A stretch of 64,000 nt of DNA from Chromobacterium rhizoryzae. GTDB lineage: Bacteria > Pseudomonadota > Gammaproteobacteria > Burkholderiales > Chromobacteriaceae. Both the position numbers and the translations under genes were made by a program. This document shows, piece after piece, positions 9,278-17,508 of the stretch (position 1 is its first letter; each line of letters starts with the position of its first letter). The notes beneath the pieces are model-generated. The model was not told the DNA's origin, did no database searches, and saw only the letters and a program-made list of their open reading frames with translations. The DNA lies in contig NZ_CP066126.1 in NCBI RefSeq assembly GCF_020544465.1, forward strand, positions 310,001-374,000. The letters run 5' to 3'.

Positions 9278-10089
9278 AGTGGTTTCTAGCCTTGGTCGTG
9301 GTGCTGAATTTGCTGGTGGCGATGTATGGCTCGTTCAAACAGCGTCCGCCGGCGGACGTGCGGGCGCAGGAAGTGAGCCCGGAACTGGTCAAGCTGCTAC
9401 CGGCCAATTGGAAGCCGAACGCCTCCGCGCCGGCCGCGTCCGCCCCGGCGGCGGAGCCGCTGCGCGAATCTTCCGCGCCCAAAGCGGACAAGCCGGCCGC
9501 GGCCAAGCCTAAGGCCCAGGAAGCGTCTGCGCCGAAAACAGCGGCCGCCAAGGCGGAGGTCGCCAAAACGGAGACCGCCAAGCCGGAGCCCAAGGCCGAA
9601 ACGGCCAAGCCGGCGGAAGCCGTCGCGGCCTGCCTGCAATGGGGGCCGCTGGACGACAAGCTGCTGGCCAGGGTCAAGGGCGGCGTGCCGCAGCTCAAGC
9701 TCAAGGCCGGCCAGCTGAGCGAGGCCAGCAAGGAAGAAACCGCCGGCGGCGGGCGCTTCTGGGTCTATTATCCGCCGCTGGCCACCCAGGCGGAGACGTC
9801 GACGCTGTCGTCGGAACTGAAGGGCAAGGGCTTTGACAACTACATCGTCAAGAACGACGACTTCAAAGGCCATCTGTCGCTGGGCCTGTTCGGCAAGGAA
9901 GACGCGGCCAAGGGTCTGGCCGCGCGGCTGAAGGCGGCCGGCTACGACAAGGCGCTGGTGCAGCAGAAGGGGCAGAAGGCGAGCAAGACCACGCTCAGCT
10001 TCAAGACGCTGGACGCGCAGCAGGCCGACAAGCTCAAGGGGCTGCAAAAGCGGCTGACGCCGGGAATCGGCCTGAAATCCTGCGGATGA
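9274..10089 (+). CDS. SPOR-domain-like membrane protein
   Basis: 271 residues: an N-terminal membrane anchor (residues 2-18), a long Ala/Lys/Pro/Glu-rich linker (about residues 45-115) and a C-terminal region with the hallmarks of a SPOR peptidoglycan-binding fold (FWVYYPPLATQAETSTLSSEL, then LGLFGKEDAAKGLAARLKAAGY). SPOR proteins bind denuded glycan strands at the septum. It overlaps coaX by 4 bases, an arrangement often seen downstream of coaX. The exact role in division or envelope maintenance cannot be read from the sequence. Confidence 0.72.
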   Translation: MKWFLALVVVLNLLVAMYGSFKQRPPADVRAQEVSPELVKLLPANWKPNASAPAASAPAAEPLRESSAPKADKPAAAKPKAQEASAPKTAAAKAEVAKTETAKPEPKAETAKPAEAVAACLQWGPLDDKLLARVKGGVPQLKLKAGQLSEASKEETAGGGRFWVYYPPLATQAETSTLSSELKGKGFDNYIVKNDDFKGHLSLGLFGKEDAAKGLAARLKAAGYDKALVQQKGQKASKTTLSFKTLDAQQADKLKGLQKRLTPGIGLKSCG

Positions 10090-10191
10090 GACGGATAGTC
10101 TTGATCTGACCGCTTGCCAGCGCCGGCGCGGCGATGCACTATCAAGCATCGCCCCAAGCGGGCGCAGGCGCAGGTCTTCATTTCTCCGATG

Positions 10192-10212
10192 ACGGCGGCC
10201 TCTGGCCGCCGT
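10192..10212 (+). terminator. Hairpin between SPOR gene and DUF1275 gene
   Basis: Perfect 9-bp stem ACGGCGGCC / GGCCGCCGT with a 3-base loop, followed by TGTTCATT. It lies 103 bases after the SPOR gene and 22 bases before the next start, so it could end the hldC-birA-coaX transcript. Confidence 0.55.
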
Positions 10213-10233
10213 TGTTCATTCTGTCAGCAGGAT

Positions 10234-11013
10234 ATGTCCAGACGAAGCAACATCACCCGGCTGTTGGACCGGGGCCGTTTCAATGACCGCACCTTGCGGC
10301 ATTTGGGATGGTCCATGGCCTTCATCGCCGGCGCGCTCAACGCCGGCGGTTTTCTCGCCGTGCACCGCTATACCTCGCACATGTCCGGCATCGTGTCCGG
10401 CATGGCTGACGAGTTCGCGCTGGGCGAGGTGACGCTGGGCCTGTCCTTGCTGGTGATGCTGCTGTGCTTCATCGCCGGCGCCATGCACAGTTCCTGGCTG
10501 ATTCTGTGGGCGCGCCGGCAGCGTCTGCGCGGCGGTTACGGCGTGTCCATGATGGAAGAGGCCGGCCTGCTGCTGCTGTTTGGCCTGCTGGGGGCCGCGC
10601 TGTCCTTACACAAGGGCTTTTTCACCCCGCTGACCGTGATGCTGCTCTGCTTCATCATGGGCATGCACAACACCATCGTCACCAAGCTGTCCGGCGGCCT
10701 GTTGCGCAGCACCCACATGACCGGCATCGCCACCGACATCGGCATCGAGCTGGCCAAGCTCAGCTACTACGGCCGGGAAAGCATGCCCAAGGTCAAGGAC
10801 GTGCGCGCCAACCGCGTCAAGCTGCGCACCTATCTGCTGATCCTGCTGTCGTTTTTCGGCGGCGGCGTGGTGGGCGCGCTGGGCTTCAAGCATATGGGAT
10901 ACAGCTTCACCCTGCCGCTGGCGCTGCTCTTGTTTCTGCTGGGGCTGCGCCCGGTCTGGTACGACGTGAGACTGCGTTTTCGGCTGTGGCGCATCCAGCT
11001 GGAAAGCCATTGA
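10234..11013 (+). CDS. YoaK/DUF1275 family membrane protein
   Basis: 259 residues from the ATG at 10234, preceded by AGCAGGA; an upstream in-frame extension crosses the hairpin at 10192-10212 and is unlikely. At least six hydrophobic segments are visible, starting with MAFIAGALNAGGFLAV, then the HMSGIVSGMADEFA motif, and LLCFIMGMHNTIVTKLSGG followed by THMTGIATDIGIELA. These are the marks of DUF1275 (YoaK) inner-membrane proteins, whose substrate is unknown. It stands alone between two hairpins. Confidence 0.82.
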   Translation: MSRRSNITRLLDRGRFNDRTLRHLGWSMAFIAGALNAGGFLAVHRYTSHMSGIVSGMADEFALGEVTLGLSLLVMLLCFIAGAMHSSWLILWARRQRLRGGYGVSMMEEAGLLLLFGLLGAALSLHKGFFTPLTVMLLCFIMGMHNTIVTKLSGGLLRSTHMTGIATDIGIELAKLSYYGRESMPKVKDVRANRVKLRTYLLILLSFFGGGVVGALGFKHMGYSFTLPLALLLFLLGLRPVWYDVRLRFRLWRIQLESH

Positions 11014-11063
11014 TTCGATTGGCTCTTGTGCGTGCGCGCGCATCGCGGCAAACTTCGGGGTTC

Positions 11064-11083
11064 CGCCCCAAGGGGGGCGGCAG
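11064..11083 (+). terminator. GC hairpin after DUF1275 gene
   Basis: CCGCCCC / GGGGCGG pairing around AAGG, about 50 bases after the DUF1275 stop, with no T run. Probable weak transcript end before the agmatinase gene. Confidence 0.4.
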
Positions 11084-11141
11084 CCTCAAGCCGTCGGCTG
11101 TGCAAGATGGACGGTAATCGTCGGGACGCCTGAGCCCGGCG

Positions 11142-11160
11142 TACTCTCTCGCGGAGAGTA
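11142..11160 (+). promoter_or_regulatory. Hairpin that covers the agmatinase ribosome binding site
   Basis: TACTCTC (11142-11148) and GAGAGTA (11154-11160) form a perfect 7-bp stem with a 5-base loop. The only good Shine-Dalgarno sequence, GGAGAG at 11153-11158, lies in the 3' arm and is 5 bases from the ATG at 11164, so folding would block ribosome binding. Confidence 0.55.
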
Positions 11161-11163
11161 TTC

Positions 11164-12129
11164 ATGAGCGAAACCATTTACGGCGACGGCGCGATCCGCC
11201 GTCAGGGCCTGTACGGCTCTTCCATTGAAAACACTTATGCCGGCGTGCTGTCCTTCATGCGCCGCAACTATAGCCGAGATCTGACCGGCGCCGACGTGGT
11301 GGTGTCCGGCATTCCGCTGGACCTGTCCACCACCTTCCGCTCCGGCGCGCGGCTGGGTCCGCAGGCGATCCGCGCCGCCAGCGTGCAGCTGGCCGAGTTG
11401 AGCCCCTTCCCCTGGGGCTTCAACCCCTTCGACGATCTGGCCGTGATCGACTACGGCGATTGCTGGTTCGACGCGCATAATCCGCTGACCATCAAGCCCT
11501 CCATCATCGAGCACGCGCGCACCATCCTGGCTTCCGGCGCCAAGATGCTGACCTTCGGCGGCGACCATTTCATCACCTACCCGCTGCTGATCGCGCACGC
11601 GGAGAAATACGGCAAGCCGCTGGCGCTGCTGCATTTCGACGCGCACTGCGACACCTGGCCGGACGATGAGCCGGACAGCCTGAACCACGGCACCATGTTC
11701 TACAAGGCGGTGAAGGATGGCCTGATCGATCCGAAGAAGTCGGTGCAAGTGGGCATCCGCACCTGGAACGACGACTTCATGGGCATGAATGTGCTGGACG
11801 CGCCCTGGGTGCACGACAACGGCGTGGACGCCACCATCGCGCGCATCAAGGAAGTGATCGGCGACAGCCCGGTCTACCTGACCTTCGACATCGACTGTCT
11901 GGACCCGGCCTTCGCGCCGGGCACCGGCACCCCGGTGCCGGGCGGCCTCAGCAGCGCTCAGGCTTTGAAGATCGTCCGCAATCTGGGCGATCTGAACATC
12001 GTCGGCATGGACGTGGTGGAAGTGGCGCCCGCGTACGACAATAGCGAGGTGACCGCCCTCGCCGCCGCGCATCTGGCCTGTGACATGCTGTGCCTGATGC
12101 GCAATAAGAAGCTGGCCGGCACGCTTTGA
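11164..12129 (+). CDS. speB: Agmatinase (ureohydrolase family)
   Basis: 321 residues. Hydrolyses agmatine to putrescine and urea with a binuclear Mn centre. All ligand motifs are present: GGDHFITYP, LLHFDAHCDTWPD and YLTFDIDCLDPAFAPGTGTPVPGGLS, plus VGMDVVEVAPAYD. The length and the MRRNYSRDL N terminus fit proteobacterial SpeB; guanidinobutyrase is a possible alternative within the same family. No biosynthetic arginine decarboxylase is next to it. The ribosome binding site lies in a hairpin, and a strong terminator follows. Confidence 0.9.
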   Translation: MSETIYGDGAIRRQGLYGSSIENTYAGVLSFMRRNYSRDLTGADVVVSGIPLDLSTTFRSGARLGPQAIRAASVQLAELSPFPWGFNPFDDLAVIDYGDCWFDAHNPLTIKPSIIEHARTILASGAKMLTFGGDHFITYPLLIAHAEKYGKPLALLHFDAHCDTWPDDEPDSLNHGTMFYKAVKDGLIDPKKSVQVGIRTWNDDFMGMNVLDAPWVHDNGVDATIARIKEVIGDSPVYLTFDIDCLDPAFAPGTGTPVPGGLSSAQALKIVRNLGDLNIVGMDVVEVAPAYDNSEVTALAAAHLACDMLCLMRNKKLAGTL

Positions 12130-12147
12130 ACCGTTGACGCATGCAAG

Positions 12148-12176
12148 AACGCCGCTCTCATCAAGCGGCGTTTTTA
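12148..12176. terminator. Terminator between convergent speB and acetyltransferase genes
   Basis: Perfect 9-bp stem AACGCCGCT / AGCGGCGTT with a 7-base loop, followed by TTTATTT on the plus strand. It overlaps the last codons of the leftward acetyltransferase gene, so it can serve speB fully and the other gene only partly. Confidence 0.8.
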
Positions 12177-12625
12177 TTTGCGCGGAACCAGGACCAGGCG
12201 CGCGCCGGCTGTGCCGCCGGCTCGCGCCGCAGCTCCATATAGCGTTCGCCGTCGCGCAGTTCGGCAAAGCCCAGCCGGCGGTAGAACGGGCGCGCGTCGC
12301 GGGACACCAGCAGAAAGCGCCGCAGCTGCTGCAGCTCGGGGTGGGCCAGCGCCGCCTCCATCAAGGCGCGGCCGACGCCGAGGCGACGTGCCTCGGCCAG
12401 CACGAACACATCGGACAAATAGGCGAAGCTGGCGTAGTCGGTGACGATGCGGGCAAAGCCCAGTTGCCGTTGTCCGCGGTAGGCGCCGAACACCAGCGAG
12501 TGCGCTATGGCCTTGTCCAGCTGCTCCGGCGTCAGGCCTTGCGCCCAGTGGGTTTGAGACAGGAAGCGCTGAATCATGTCGCGGTCCAGCCGGCCGCGCT
12601 CGCAGCTGATCTCCAGATGGGCCAT
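12161..12625 (-). CDS. GNAT family N-acetyltransferase
   Basis: 154 residues. GNAT fold: LGFARIVTDYASFAYLSDVFVLAEARRLGVGRALMEAAL in outline, with the acetyl-CoA loop R-R-L-G-V-G-R-A-L near residues 80-88, then PFYRRLGF as the C-terminal strand motif. The substrate is unknown; proteins of this shape acetylate small amines or protein N termini. It is convergent with speB and upstream of cobS with an 89-base gap, so it is probably its own unit. Confidence 0.82.
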   Translation of the reverse strand: MAHLEISCERGRLDRDMIQRFLSQTHWAQGLTPEQLDKAIAHSLVFGAYRGQRQLGFARIVTDYASFAYLSDVFVLAEARRLGVGRALMEAALAHPELQQLRRFLLVSRDARPFYRRLGFAELRDGERYMELRREPAAQPARAWSWFRANKNAA

Positions 12626-12714
12626 GGCGGCTCCGTGCGATGACGACGCCGCCAGTATCCGCGCTCGGCATCACCGCGGGATGACGGGGAGATGGCGGTA
12701 TCGTTGCAGCGCTG

Positions 12715-13443
12715 CTAGAGCGCCGGCCAGCGGACCGCCAAAAGCAGCAAGAGACCGATTTCGCACAGCTCAATGCCCGCGCCCAGGCAGTCCCCGGTCA
12801 TGCCGCCCAGCTTGCGCAGCAGGAAGCGCCGCCAGGCCAGCGCCGCCAAAGGCGCCAGCAGCAATGCCGGGGCCAGCCAGGCCGACAGCGCCGCCAGCAG
12901 CGCCGCGTTGACCGCCAAGCTGGGGCCGTGCCGCCGCCAGGCGAAGCGTTCGCCGCTGCCGGGCGCGATCGCCGGCAGGCTGGCCGACCAGTACACCGCG
13001 AAACAGCGGCACCAGGCGGGGATCAGCAGCAGGCCCCAGGGCGGCGCCGGCTGTTTGGCCAGCAACATCAGCAAGACCAGCTTGGCGACGACGGCCAGGA
13101 TCAGCGCCAGCGCGCCGAAGCTGCCGACGTGAGGATCTTTCAGCACCTCGAAGAAACGTTCGCGCGAACGGTGGGCGGCGCCCAGCGCATCGGCGAGATC
13201 GCCCAAGCCGTCCAGATGCAGGCCGCCGGTGACCCAGGTCCACATCAAGAGCGCCAGCAGCGCCGCCAGCCAAGGATCGCTCAAACGGCCCAGGGTCAGC
13301 GCCGCCAGCAATAGCGCGCCGACGATCAAGCCCACCGCGGCGAACCAGCGCGCGCTGTCGGCCAGCCACTCGGGCTTGAACTCGCGCAGCTGCGGCGTGG
13401 GCAGGCGGGTCAGGAACTGCAGCGCCAGAATCAGTCCGCGCAC
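12715..13443 (-). CDS. cobS: Adenosylcobinamide-GDP ribazoletransferase (cobalamin synthase)
   Basis: 242 residues from a GTG start at 13443, which overlaps the cobC end by 13 bases; the frame stays open upstream only as a shadow of cobC. Integral membrane protein with several hydrophobic helices and the family motif GGLHLDGLGDLADALGA followed by FEVLKDPHVGSFG; the C terminus has RKLGGMTGDCLGA. It joins adenosylcobinamide-GDP with alpha-ribazole in the last step of cobalamin assembly. Last gene of cobT-cobC-cobS. Confidence 0.93.
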   Translation of the reverse strand: MRGLILALQFLTRLPTPQLREFKPEWLADSARWFAAVGLIVGALLLAALTLGRLSDPWLAALLALLMWTWVTGGLHLDGLGDLADALGAAHRSRERFFEVLKDPHVGSFGALALILAVVAKLVLLMLLAKQPAPPWGLLLIPAWCRCFAVYWSASLPAIAPGSGERFAWRRHGPSLAVNAALLAALSAWLAPALLLAPLAALAWRRFLLRKLGGMTGDCLGAGIELCEIGLLLLLAVRWPAL

Positions 13444-14033
13444 GGTGCTTCCAGCCGCATCAAATAGGCCGGGTGCCCGTCCAGGATGGATAATTGGGCA
13501 AAGCCGCCGCGCTGCACCGTCATCAGCTTGGCCACCGCAAAATCGGCGCCCAGCAACTCCGCCAGCAAGGTGGTGATGACGCCGCCGTGGGTGACCAGCA
13601 CGCGGTGGCTGCCGCTGGCCGTGGTCATCCACTCGGACAGGCCGGCCAGCACTCGGGTGCGGAAGCCATCGTAAGCTTCGCCGCCCGGCGGCGTCAGCTC
13701 CCCGGTCGCCAGTTTGGCGCGCCAGTCCGGATAGCGCTGCGCCAGCACCTGCACGTCCATGCCGTCCCAGTCGCCAAAGTCCATTTCCGCGAAGCGCGGG
13801 TCCACTTTCAGCGTCAGCGAGCCGTGCAGAGCGTGCTGGACCGCGAACTCGCGGCAGCGCTGCAAGGGCGAGCTGGCCATCGCGGTGACCGGCGCCAGCG
13901 CGCAAATGCGCTGCCAGCTTTGCGCCATCTGAATGTGTCCGGTGGCGTTCAGCGGCAGATCGCAACTGCCGATCAAGCGGCCCTCATGATCGATTTCGCC
14001 GTGACGCAACAGGGTCAGGGTATAGGGGTTCAT
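13431..14033 (-). CDS. cobC: Alpha-ribazole phosphatase (histidine phosphatase family)
   Basis: 200 residues. Histidine phosphatase signature LTLLRHGEID at residues 6-15, the second catalytic region SSPLQRC and FAEMDFGDWDGMDV, and LVTHGGVITTLL for the second His. In this operon it should remove the phosphate of alpha-ribazole-5'-phosphate made by CobT. The ATG overlaps the cobT stop by 4 bases, and the 3' end overlaps cobS, so the three genes are one translated unit. Histidine phosphatases are poorly specific, so the call leans on context. Confidence 0.88.
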   Translation of the reverse strand: MNPYTLTLLRHGEIDHEGRLIGSCDLPLNATGHIQMAQSWQRICALAPVTAMASSPLQRCREFAVQHALHGSLTLKVDPRFAEMDFGDWDGMDVQVLAQRYPDWRAKLATGELTPPGGEAYDGFRTRVLAGLSEWMTTASGSHRVLVTHGGVITTLLAELLGADFAVAKLMTVQRGGFAQLSILDGHPAYLMRLEAPCAD

Positions 14034-15073
14034 TCCGCTTTTCCGGTGATGCCCGCCTCGGCGAAGGTGGCCATCTCGTTGTGCAGGCGGATGGCCATTT
14101 GCAGCAAGGGCACGCACAAGGCGGCGCCGGATCCCTCGCCCAGATGCATGCCCAGGTCCAGCACCGGCTCCAGCTTCAGCGCGTGCAGCGCCAGCAGGTG
14201 CCCGGTTTCTTCCGAGCGGTGGCTGGCCAGCAGCCAATCTCCCACGCGCGGCTCCAGCGCCAGCGCGCAGAGCGCGGCGGCGCTGGAAATGAAGCCGTCC
14301 ACCAGCGCCGGCGCGCCTTGCGCGGCGCTTTCCAGATAGAAGCCGGCCATGGCGGCGATTTCCAGGCCGCCCAGCTCGGCCAGGATGTCCAGCGCGGACA
14401 AATCGCGTCCGGCGACGCGGGCCAGCGCGGTGCGCACCACTTGGCGCTTGGTGTCCAGGCCGGCCTCGTCCAGGCCGGTGCCGCGGCCGACGATGCGTTC
14501 CGGCGGCAAGTCCGCCAGCCGGCAGATCAGCGCGGCGGACGCGGTGGTGTTGCCTATGCCCATGTCGCCGGCGATCAGCAAATTGGCGCCGCCGTCCAGC
14601 GCGCGGCGCGCGGCCAGGCGGCCCACTTCCAGCGCGGCCTCCGCCTGTGCCGGCGTCATTGCGGCCTCCCTGGCCAGATTGCCGGTGCCGGCCCGCACTT
14701 TGGCGTGGACGATGGGCAGCGCGGAGACGTCGCTGAGCACGCCGGCGTCCACCACCTCCAGCCTGGCGTCCAGGCTTTGCGCCAACACGCAGATGGCCGC
14801 GCCGCCATTGGCGAAATTGCGCACCATTTCGCCGGTCACCACCGAGGGATAGGCGGACACGCCTTCCGCCGTCACGCCGTGATCGCCGGCGAACACCGTG
14901 ATCGCCGGCCGCAGCGCGTCCGGGCAGACCTTGCCCTGCCAGGCGGCGAAGCGGCAGGCCAGCTCTTCCAGCCTGCCCAGGCTGCCCGCCGGCTTGGTGA
15001 GTGTGGCCTGGCGGGCGCGGGCGGCCTGGTAGGCGGCGAAATCGGGTGAGCGAAAGGTATCGATGAATGTCAT
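14030..15073 (-). CDS. cobT: Nicotinate-nucleotide--dimethylbenzimidazole phosphoribosyltransferase
   Basis: 347 residues from the ATG at 15073; the frame is open further but that region has no conserved sequence. CobT signatures: LTKPAGSLGRLEELA near the N terminus, VFAGDHGVTAEGVSAYPS, the GDMGIGNTTASAA loop and HRSEETGH. It activates the lower ligand by making alpha-ribazole phosphate. First gene of the leftward B12 operon, divergent from the riboswitch-controlled btuB arm. I found no second cobalamin riboswitch on its own side. Confidence 0.94.
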   Translation of the reverse strand: MTFIDTFRSPDFAAYQAARARQATLTKPAGSLGRLEELACRFAAWQGKVCPDALRPAITVFAGDHGVTAEGVSAYPSVVTGEMVRNFANGGAAICVLAQSLDARLEVVDAGVLSDVSALPIVHAKVRAGTGNLAREAAMTPAQAEAALEVGRLAARRALDGGANLLIAGDMGIGNTTASAALICRLADLPPERIVGRGTGLDEAGLDTKRQVVRTALARVAGRDLSALDILAELGGLEIAAMAGFYLESAAQGAPALVDGFISSAAALCALALEPRVGDWLLASHRSEETGHLLALHALKLEPVLDLGMHLGEGSGAALCVPLLQMAIRLHNEMATFAEAGITGKAE

Positions 15074-15221
15074 GAGATGGCCAACTCCAGCCTGGATGAG
15101 AGAGTGATTCAGCGGCGACTTTAAGCGATAGCCCGCCACCGGGGCAACCCGCAGCCGGTGGACGATTTGATCCTAACTAAACATATTTCTTTTGGCGCCA
15201 TCCCGTCGGGATGCTCTCCGG

Positions 15222-15227
15222 TATAAT
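15222..15227 (+). promoter_or_regulatory. Candidate -10 element of the btuB promoter
   Basis: A perfect TATAAT sits 10-20 bases before the start of the riboswitch. It is flanked by the perfect inverted repeat TCCGG (15217-15221) and CCGGA (15228-15232). No good -35 box is visible at normal spacing (15199-15204 is CATCCC), so an activator or an extended element may be needed. Confidence 0.5.
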
Positions 15228-15235
15228 CCGGAACC

Positions 15236-15455
15236 TAGCAGGTGTCCGCGGCTCAAGCGCCGCGGATGAAACGGGAAGCCGGTGCAAGACCGGCGCTGCC
15301 CCCGCAACGGTAAGGCCTGGCGTGTGAAGCTGTTCAACCGAGTCGCGCTCGACGCGCGAGACGTTGAACCTCAACGCCCAGGCGATGCAAGGGCCACTGT
15401 CCATCGGATGGGAAGGCGCATCGCCGCAAGGCCGAGCCCGGAGACCGGCCTGCTG
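15236..15455 (+). ncRNA. Cobalamin (B12) riboswitch
   Basis: The conserved core is clear in order: GGTGTCCGCGGC stem with its partner, GATGAAACGGGAAGCCGGTGCAAGACCGGCGCTGCCCCCGCAACGGTAA in outline (15266-15312), a variable arm, and the B12 box region GCCCGGAGACCGGCCTGC (15435-15452). It lies in the 5' leader of btuB, and binding of adenosylcobalamin should lower expression of btuB-cobU-btuF. The expression platform is not certain: a strong 7-bp hairpin GGCCGCC/GGCGGCC lies at 15496-15514 and a GC hairpin followed by CCCCCTTTTC ends near 15590. Confidence 0.93.
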
Positions 15456-15648
15456 GCATGCGCGATCATGGAAACCACACTCGCGCCCGCCCAATGGCCG
15501 CCCGGAAGGCGGCCGCACTGGAGTATCGCGGGGAGGCGATCCGACAGACGGCCCGGCGTCCTGCCGCGGCGTCCCCCTTTTCATGCCTTCTTCGCACTCT
15601 TCCTAACCATGCCGTCGCGGCGGCCAGATTCGATGTGGAGTGTGTTTC

Positions 15649-17490
15649 ATGTTCAAACCCCAACAATGCGCCTTGCTGGTCTCGCTGGCCTGCGCCGGCC
15701 AGGCCTATGCCGCCAATGTGCCCGAGTTCGCCGGGGATCCGGTAGTGGTGACTGCTACGCGCCAGCCGCAGGAAATTTCCAAGACCTTGTCCGATGTGAG
15801 TGTGATTACGCGTGAGCAGATTGAGCAATCAGCGGCAACCAGCTTACCTCAGTTGCTGTCGCGTCAAGGTGGCCTGGAAATTGTCAGTACGGGAACGCGT
15901 GGTGCACCGTCCAGTATTTTCATGCGTGGAGCCAACGCCAATCAGACGGTGGTGTTAGTGGACGGCGTGCGTATCGTCTCGGCTACAACAGGCACCAGCG
16001 CAGTGGAGAACATTCCTCTCGAACAGATCGAGAGAGTGGAGATTTTGAGAGGGTCTGGTTCCAGTCTATATGGCGCGGATGCGATTGGTGGTGTGATCCA
16101 GATTTTTACTCGTGAAGGCAAAGGTAGTCCCAAGTTGAATGCCAGCTTTGGTGTGGGCGACCATGGCCTGATGAAGGCCGGGGCAGGGATCAGCGGTAAA
16201 GTTGAGAATACGGCGTTCAGCCTGAATTTGAACCATGAAATGAACGAAGGTATTTCCGCGACGAATCGGGACAGTTCAAACTACAATCCGGATCGAGATC
16301 CGTATCGCAACCTTTCATATAGCGCTAACGTTACCCAAACACTGTTGCCGGGGCATGAACTGACAGTGCGTGCTTTTCAAACCTTTAGCAAACTTGATTT
16401 CGACCAATCGTCTGTGGGCGAAGATTTGCAGAAAAACAGGCAAAACGGCTTTACGATTCAATCAAAAAACGCGTTGACTGATCATTGGTCCAGCACTTTG
16501 CGTTTCAGTCATACCGTTGATCGTCAAGAGACGTGGGTTGCCAGTGATATGGTTAACCGTAGCAGCTTGATAGAAACTCGTCAGAATGAATGGTTCTGGC
16601 AGAATGATATCAAGACAGGCATAGGCACTTTCTTGGCTGGCGCGGTGCATACTCAGCAGAATGTTGACGGTCAATCTACTTATTTGCCGAATGGGTACTC
16701 GGTGACTCAACGCACCAATAATGCCGGATTTGTAGGCTACTCCGGGGAGTTCGGCCATAATTTGGTGCAGGCAAACCTACGCAATGATAGGGACTCCCAG
16801 TTTGGAGGTAAGACGACAGGACAGCTGGCCTATGGTTATCGCTTCAGCGATGAGTTGACTGCGCGTGCCAGCTATGGAACGGCATACAAGGCGCCAACCT
16901 TCAATGACTTGTATTGGCCCAACTATGGCAACCCGTCATTGCAGCCTGAAACCTCGCGTAATATCGAGCTGGGCTTGAAGTGGCTTGGTAAAGGCCGCCG
17001 CTTGGAACTGTCCTGGTTTGATAATCGAATTGAAAACCTGATTGTTTATCAGAAAGACCACTCCCTCAATCGTGATGCCCATATTAGGGGCGTCACTTTG
17101 TCCGGCGCTGCTACATATGGTGCGTGGGATCTTAGCGGTTCGGCTACCTACCAGGATCCGATTGATGAGAGCAGCCATTTACAGTTGCAACGTCGTGCGC
17201 GTGCCTTTGCTCAACTGAGTGCCGCCTATGACTGGGGTAAGGCGATCACAGGGGTTGAATGGCAGGCTAGCGCCAAGCGTCCGGATGTTGACTACCGGCC
17301 TTATCCCAATGTTCCAGTCACGCTGGGCGGTTATTCATTGACCAATCTGTTCGCCAACTACCGTTTAGCCAAGGAATGGACGGCAATGATGCGTCTGACC
17401 AATGTCTTCGAGAAACGCTACACCACGGCTTATGGCTACAACACCAGTGGTTTAGGTGGTTATCTCGGCGTCACCTACCAGGCGCAGTAA
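15649..17490 (+). CDS. btuB: TonB-dependent vitamin B12 receptor BtuB
   Basis: 613 residues from ATG 15649 (GGAG 8 bases upstream). A signal peptide (residues 1-22), a TonB box (DPVVVTATR near residues 30-38), a plug domain (VVLVDGVRI, IERVEILRGSGSSLYGADAIGGVI) and a 22-strand barrel ending in a C-terminal aromatic-rich strand. The riboswitch and the downstream cobU and btuF identify the substrate as a corrinoid. The base composition is odd: roughly 66% GC in the first 40 codons, then about 53% and locally about 45% (16441-16560), against about 68% in neighbouring genes, which suggests that the barrel region was acquired by recombination. Confidence 0.92.
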   Translation: MFKPQQCALLVSLACAGQAYAANVPEFAGDPVVVTATRQPQEISKTLSDVSVITREQIEQSAATSLPQLLSRQGGLEIVSTGTRGAPSSIFMRGANANQTVVLVDGVRIVSATTGTSAVENIPLEQIERVEILRGSGSSLYGADAIGGVIQIFTREGKGSPKLNASFGVGDHGLMKAGAGISGKVENTAFSLNLNHEMNEGISATNRDSSNYNPDRDPYRNLSYSANVTQTLLPGHELTVRAFQTFSKLDFDQSSVGEDLQKNRQNGFTIQSKNALTDHWSSTLRFSHTVDRQETWVASDMVNRSSLIETRQNEWFWQNDIKTGIGTFLAGAVHTQQNVDGQSTYLPNGYSVTQRTNNAGFVGYSGEFGHNLVQANLRNDRDSQFGGKTTGQLAYGYRFSDELTARASYGTAYKAPTFNDLYWPNYGNPSLQPETSRNIELGLKWLGKGRRLELSWFDNRIENLIVYQKDHSLNRDAHIRGVTLSGAATYGAWDLSGSATYQDPIDESSHLQLQRRARAFAQLSAAYDWGKAITGVEWQASAKRPDVDYRPYPNVPVTLGGYSLTNLFANYRLAKEWTAMMRLTNVFEKRYTTAYGYNTSGLGGYLGVTYQAQ

Positions 17491-17508
17491 AAGTGTAGAG
17501 GTGTAACC

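Noticed and set aside
15074..15215. Second cobalamin riboswitch for the leftward cobT operon
   Set aside because: No conserved core or B12 box is visible on the minus strand; only a 7-bp hairpin CCACCGG/CCGGTGG at 15136-15161.
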